Shown here: piece after piece, positions 5,930 through 5,933 of the stretch
Numbering within the stretch: position 1 is the first letter of the stretch
Layout: each line of letters opens with the position of its first letter
Assembly: GCA_017395725.1 (NCBI GenBank)
Contig: JAFQOB010000251.1
Span: 1 to 5,933, forward strand
DNA length: 5,933 nucleotides
Source: Clostridia bacterium
GTDB taxonomy: Bacteria > Bacillota_A > Clostridia > Oscillospirales > CAG-272
Reading direction: 5' to 3'
The notes under the pieces: model-generated
Told to the model about the DNA's origin: nothing
Databases searched by the model: none
The model's input: the letters and a program-made list of their open reading frames with translations, nothing else
Made by a program: the position numbers and the translations under genes

Positions 5930-5933
5930 ATGA
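5930..5933 (+). CDS. Start codon of an off-window gene controlled by the Mn2+ riboswitch
   Basis: Only the ATG and one more base are inside the window, so nothing of the protein can be read. The start is supported by AAGGAG 7 nt upstream and by the complete promoter-riboswitch-terminator leader. In other bacteria genes behind yybP-ykoY riboswitches commonly encode Mn2+ exporters (MntP), P-type cation ATPases, TerC-family or UPF0016/GDT1-like membrane proteins. A metal-homeostasis product is therefore an inference from context. Confidence 0.65.

Overview
The window looks like chromosomal DNA from a low-GC, endospore-forming Firmicute of the class Clostridia. The evidence is the tail of a SpoIIIAH-type sporulation gene, AT-rich spacers with near-consensus sigma-A promoters, strong AGGAGG-type ribosome binding sites, use of TTG and GTG starts, and U-tailed intrinsic terminators. 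The species cannot be named from the sequence. No mobile element, CRISPR array, tRNA or rRNA is visible.

Layout from left to right. (1) Positions 1-279 hold the 3' end of spoIIIAH on the + strand, closed by a hairpin terminator. (2) A convergent - strand gene (401-1399) encodes a membrane-anchored, YabE-like cell-wall protein with DUF348-like, G5 and 3D domains. It has its own strong promoter (extended -10, perfect hexamers, 17-nt spacer) and its own terminator (330-365). (3) A noncoding, very AT-rich spacer of almost 500 bases (1400-1891) carries that promoter, a perfect 20-bp palindrome and the terminator of the next operon. (4) A compact - strand operon, transcribed from about 5606 down to 1850, contains an RlmL/YpsC-type THUMP rRNA methyltransferase, a TopB-type topoisomerase III and a dUTPase. 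The two gene gaps are 12 nt each, and each downstream ribosome binding site overlaps the upstream stop codon. (5) The divergent intergenic region at 5582-5710 has the operon promoter, with an inverted repeat wrapped around its -10 box. (6) The right end has a + strand sigma-A promoter feeding a yybP-ykoY (manganese) riboswitch with an overlapping intrinsic terminator, then a ribosome binding site and an ATG. The coding region of the controlled gene lies outside the window.

How the parts relate: the three-gene operon is housekeeping (rRNA modification, decatenation/recombination intermediates, nucleotide-pool hygiene). The riboswitch should turn on an off-window gene, probably a metal transporter, when Mn2+ is high. 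No convincing new multi-gene system is visible. The most rewarding items are the riboswitch with its unseen target, the dyad over the operon promoter, and the palindrome upstream of the 3D-domain gene.
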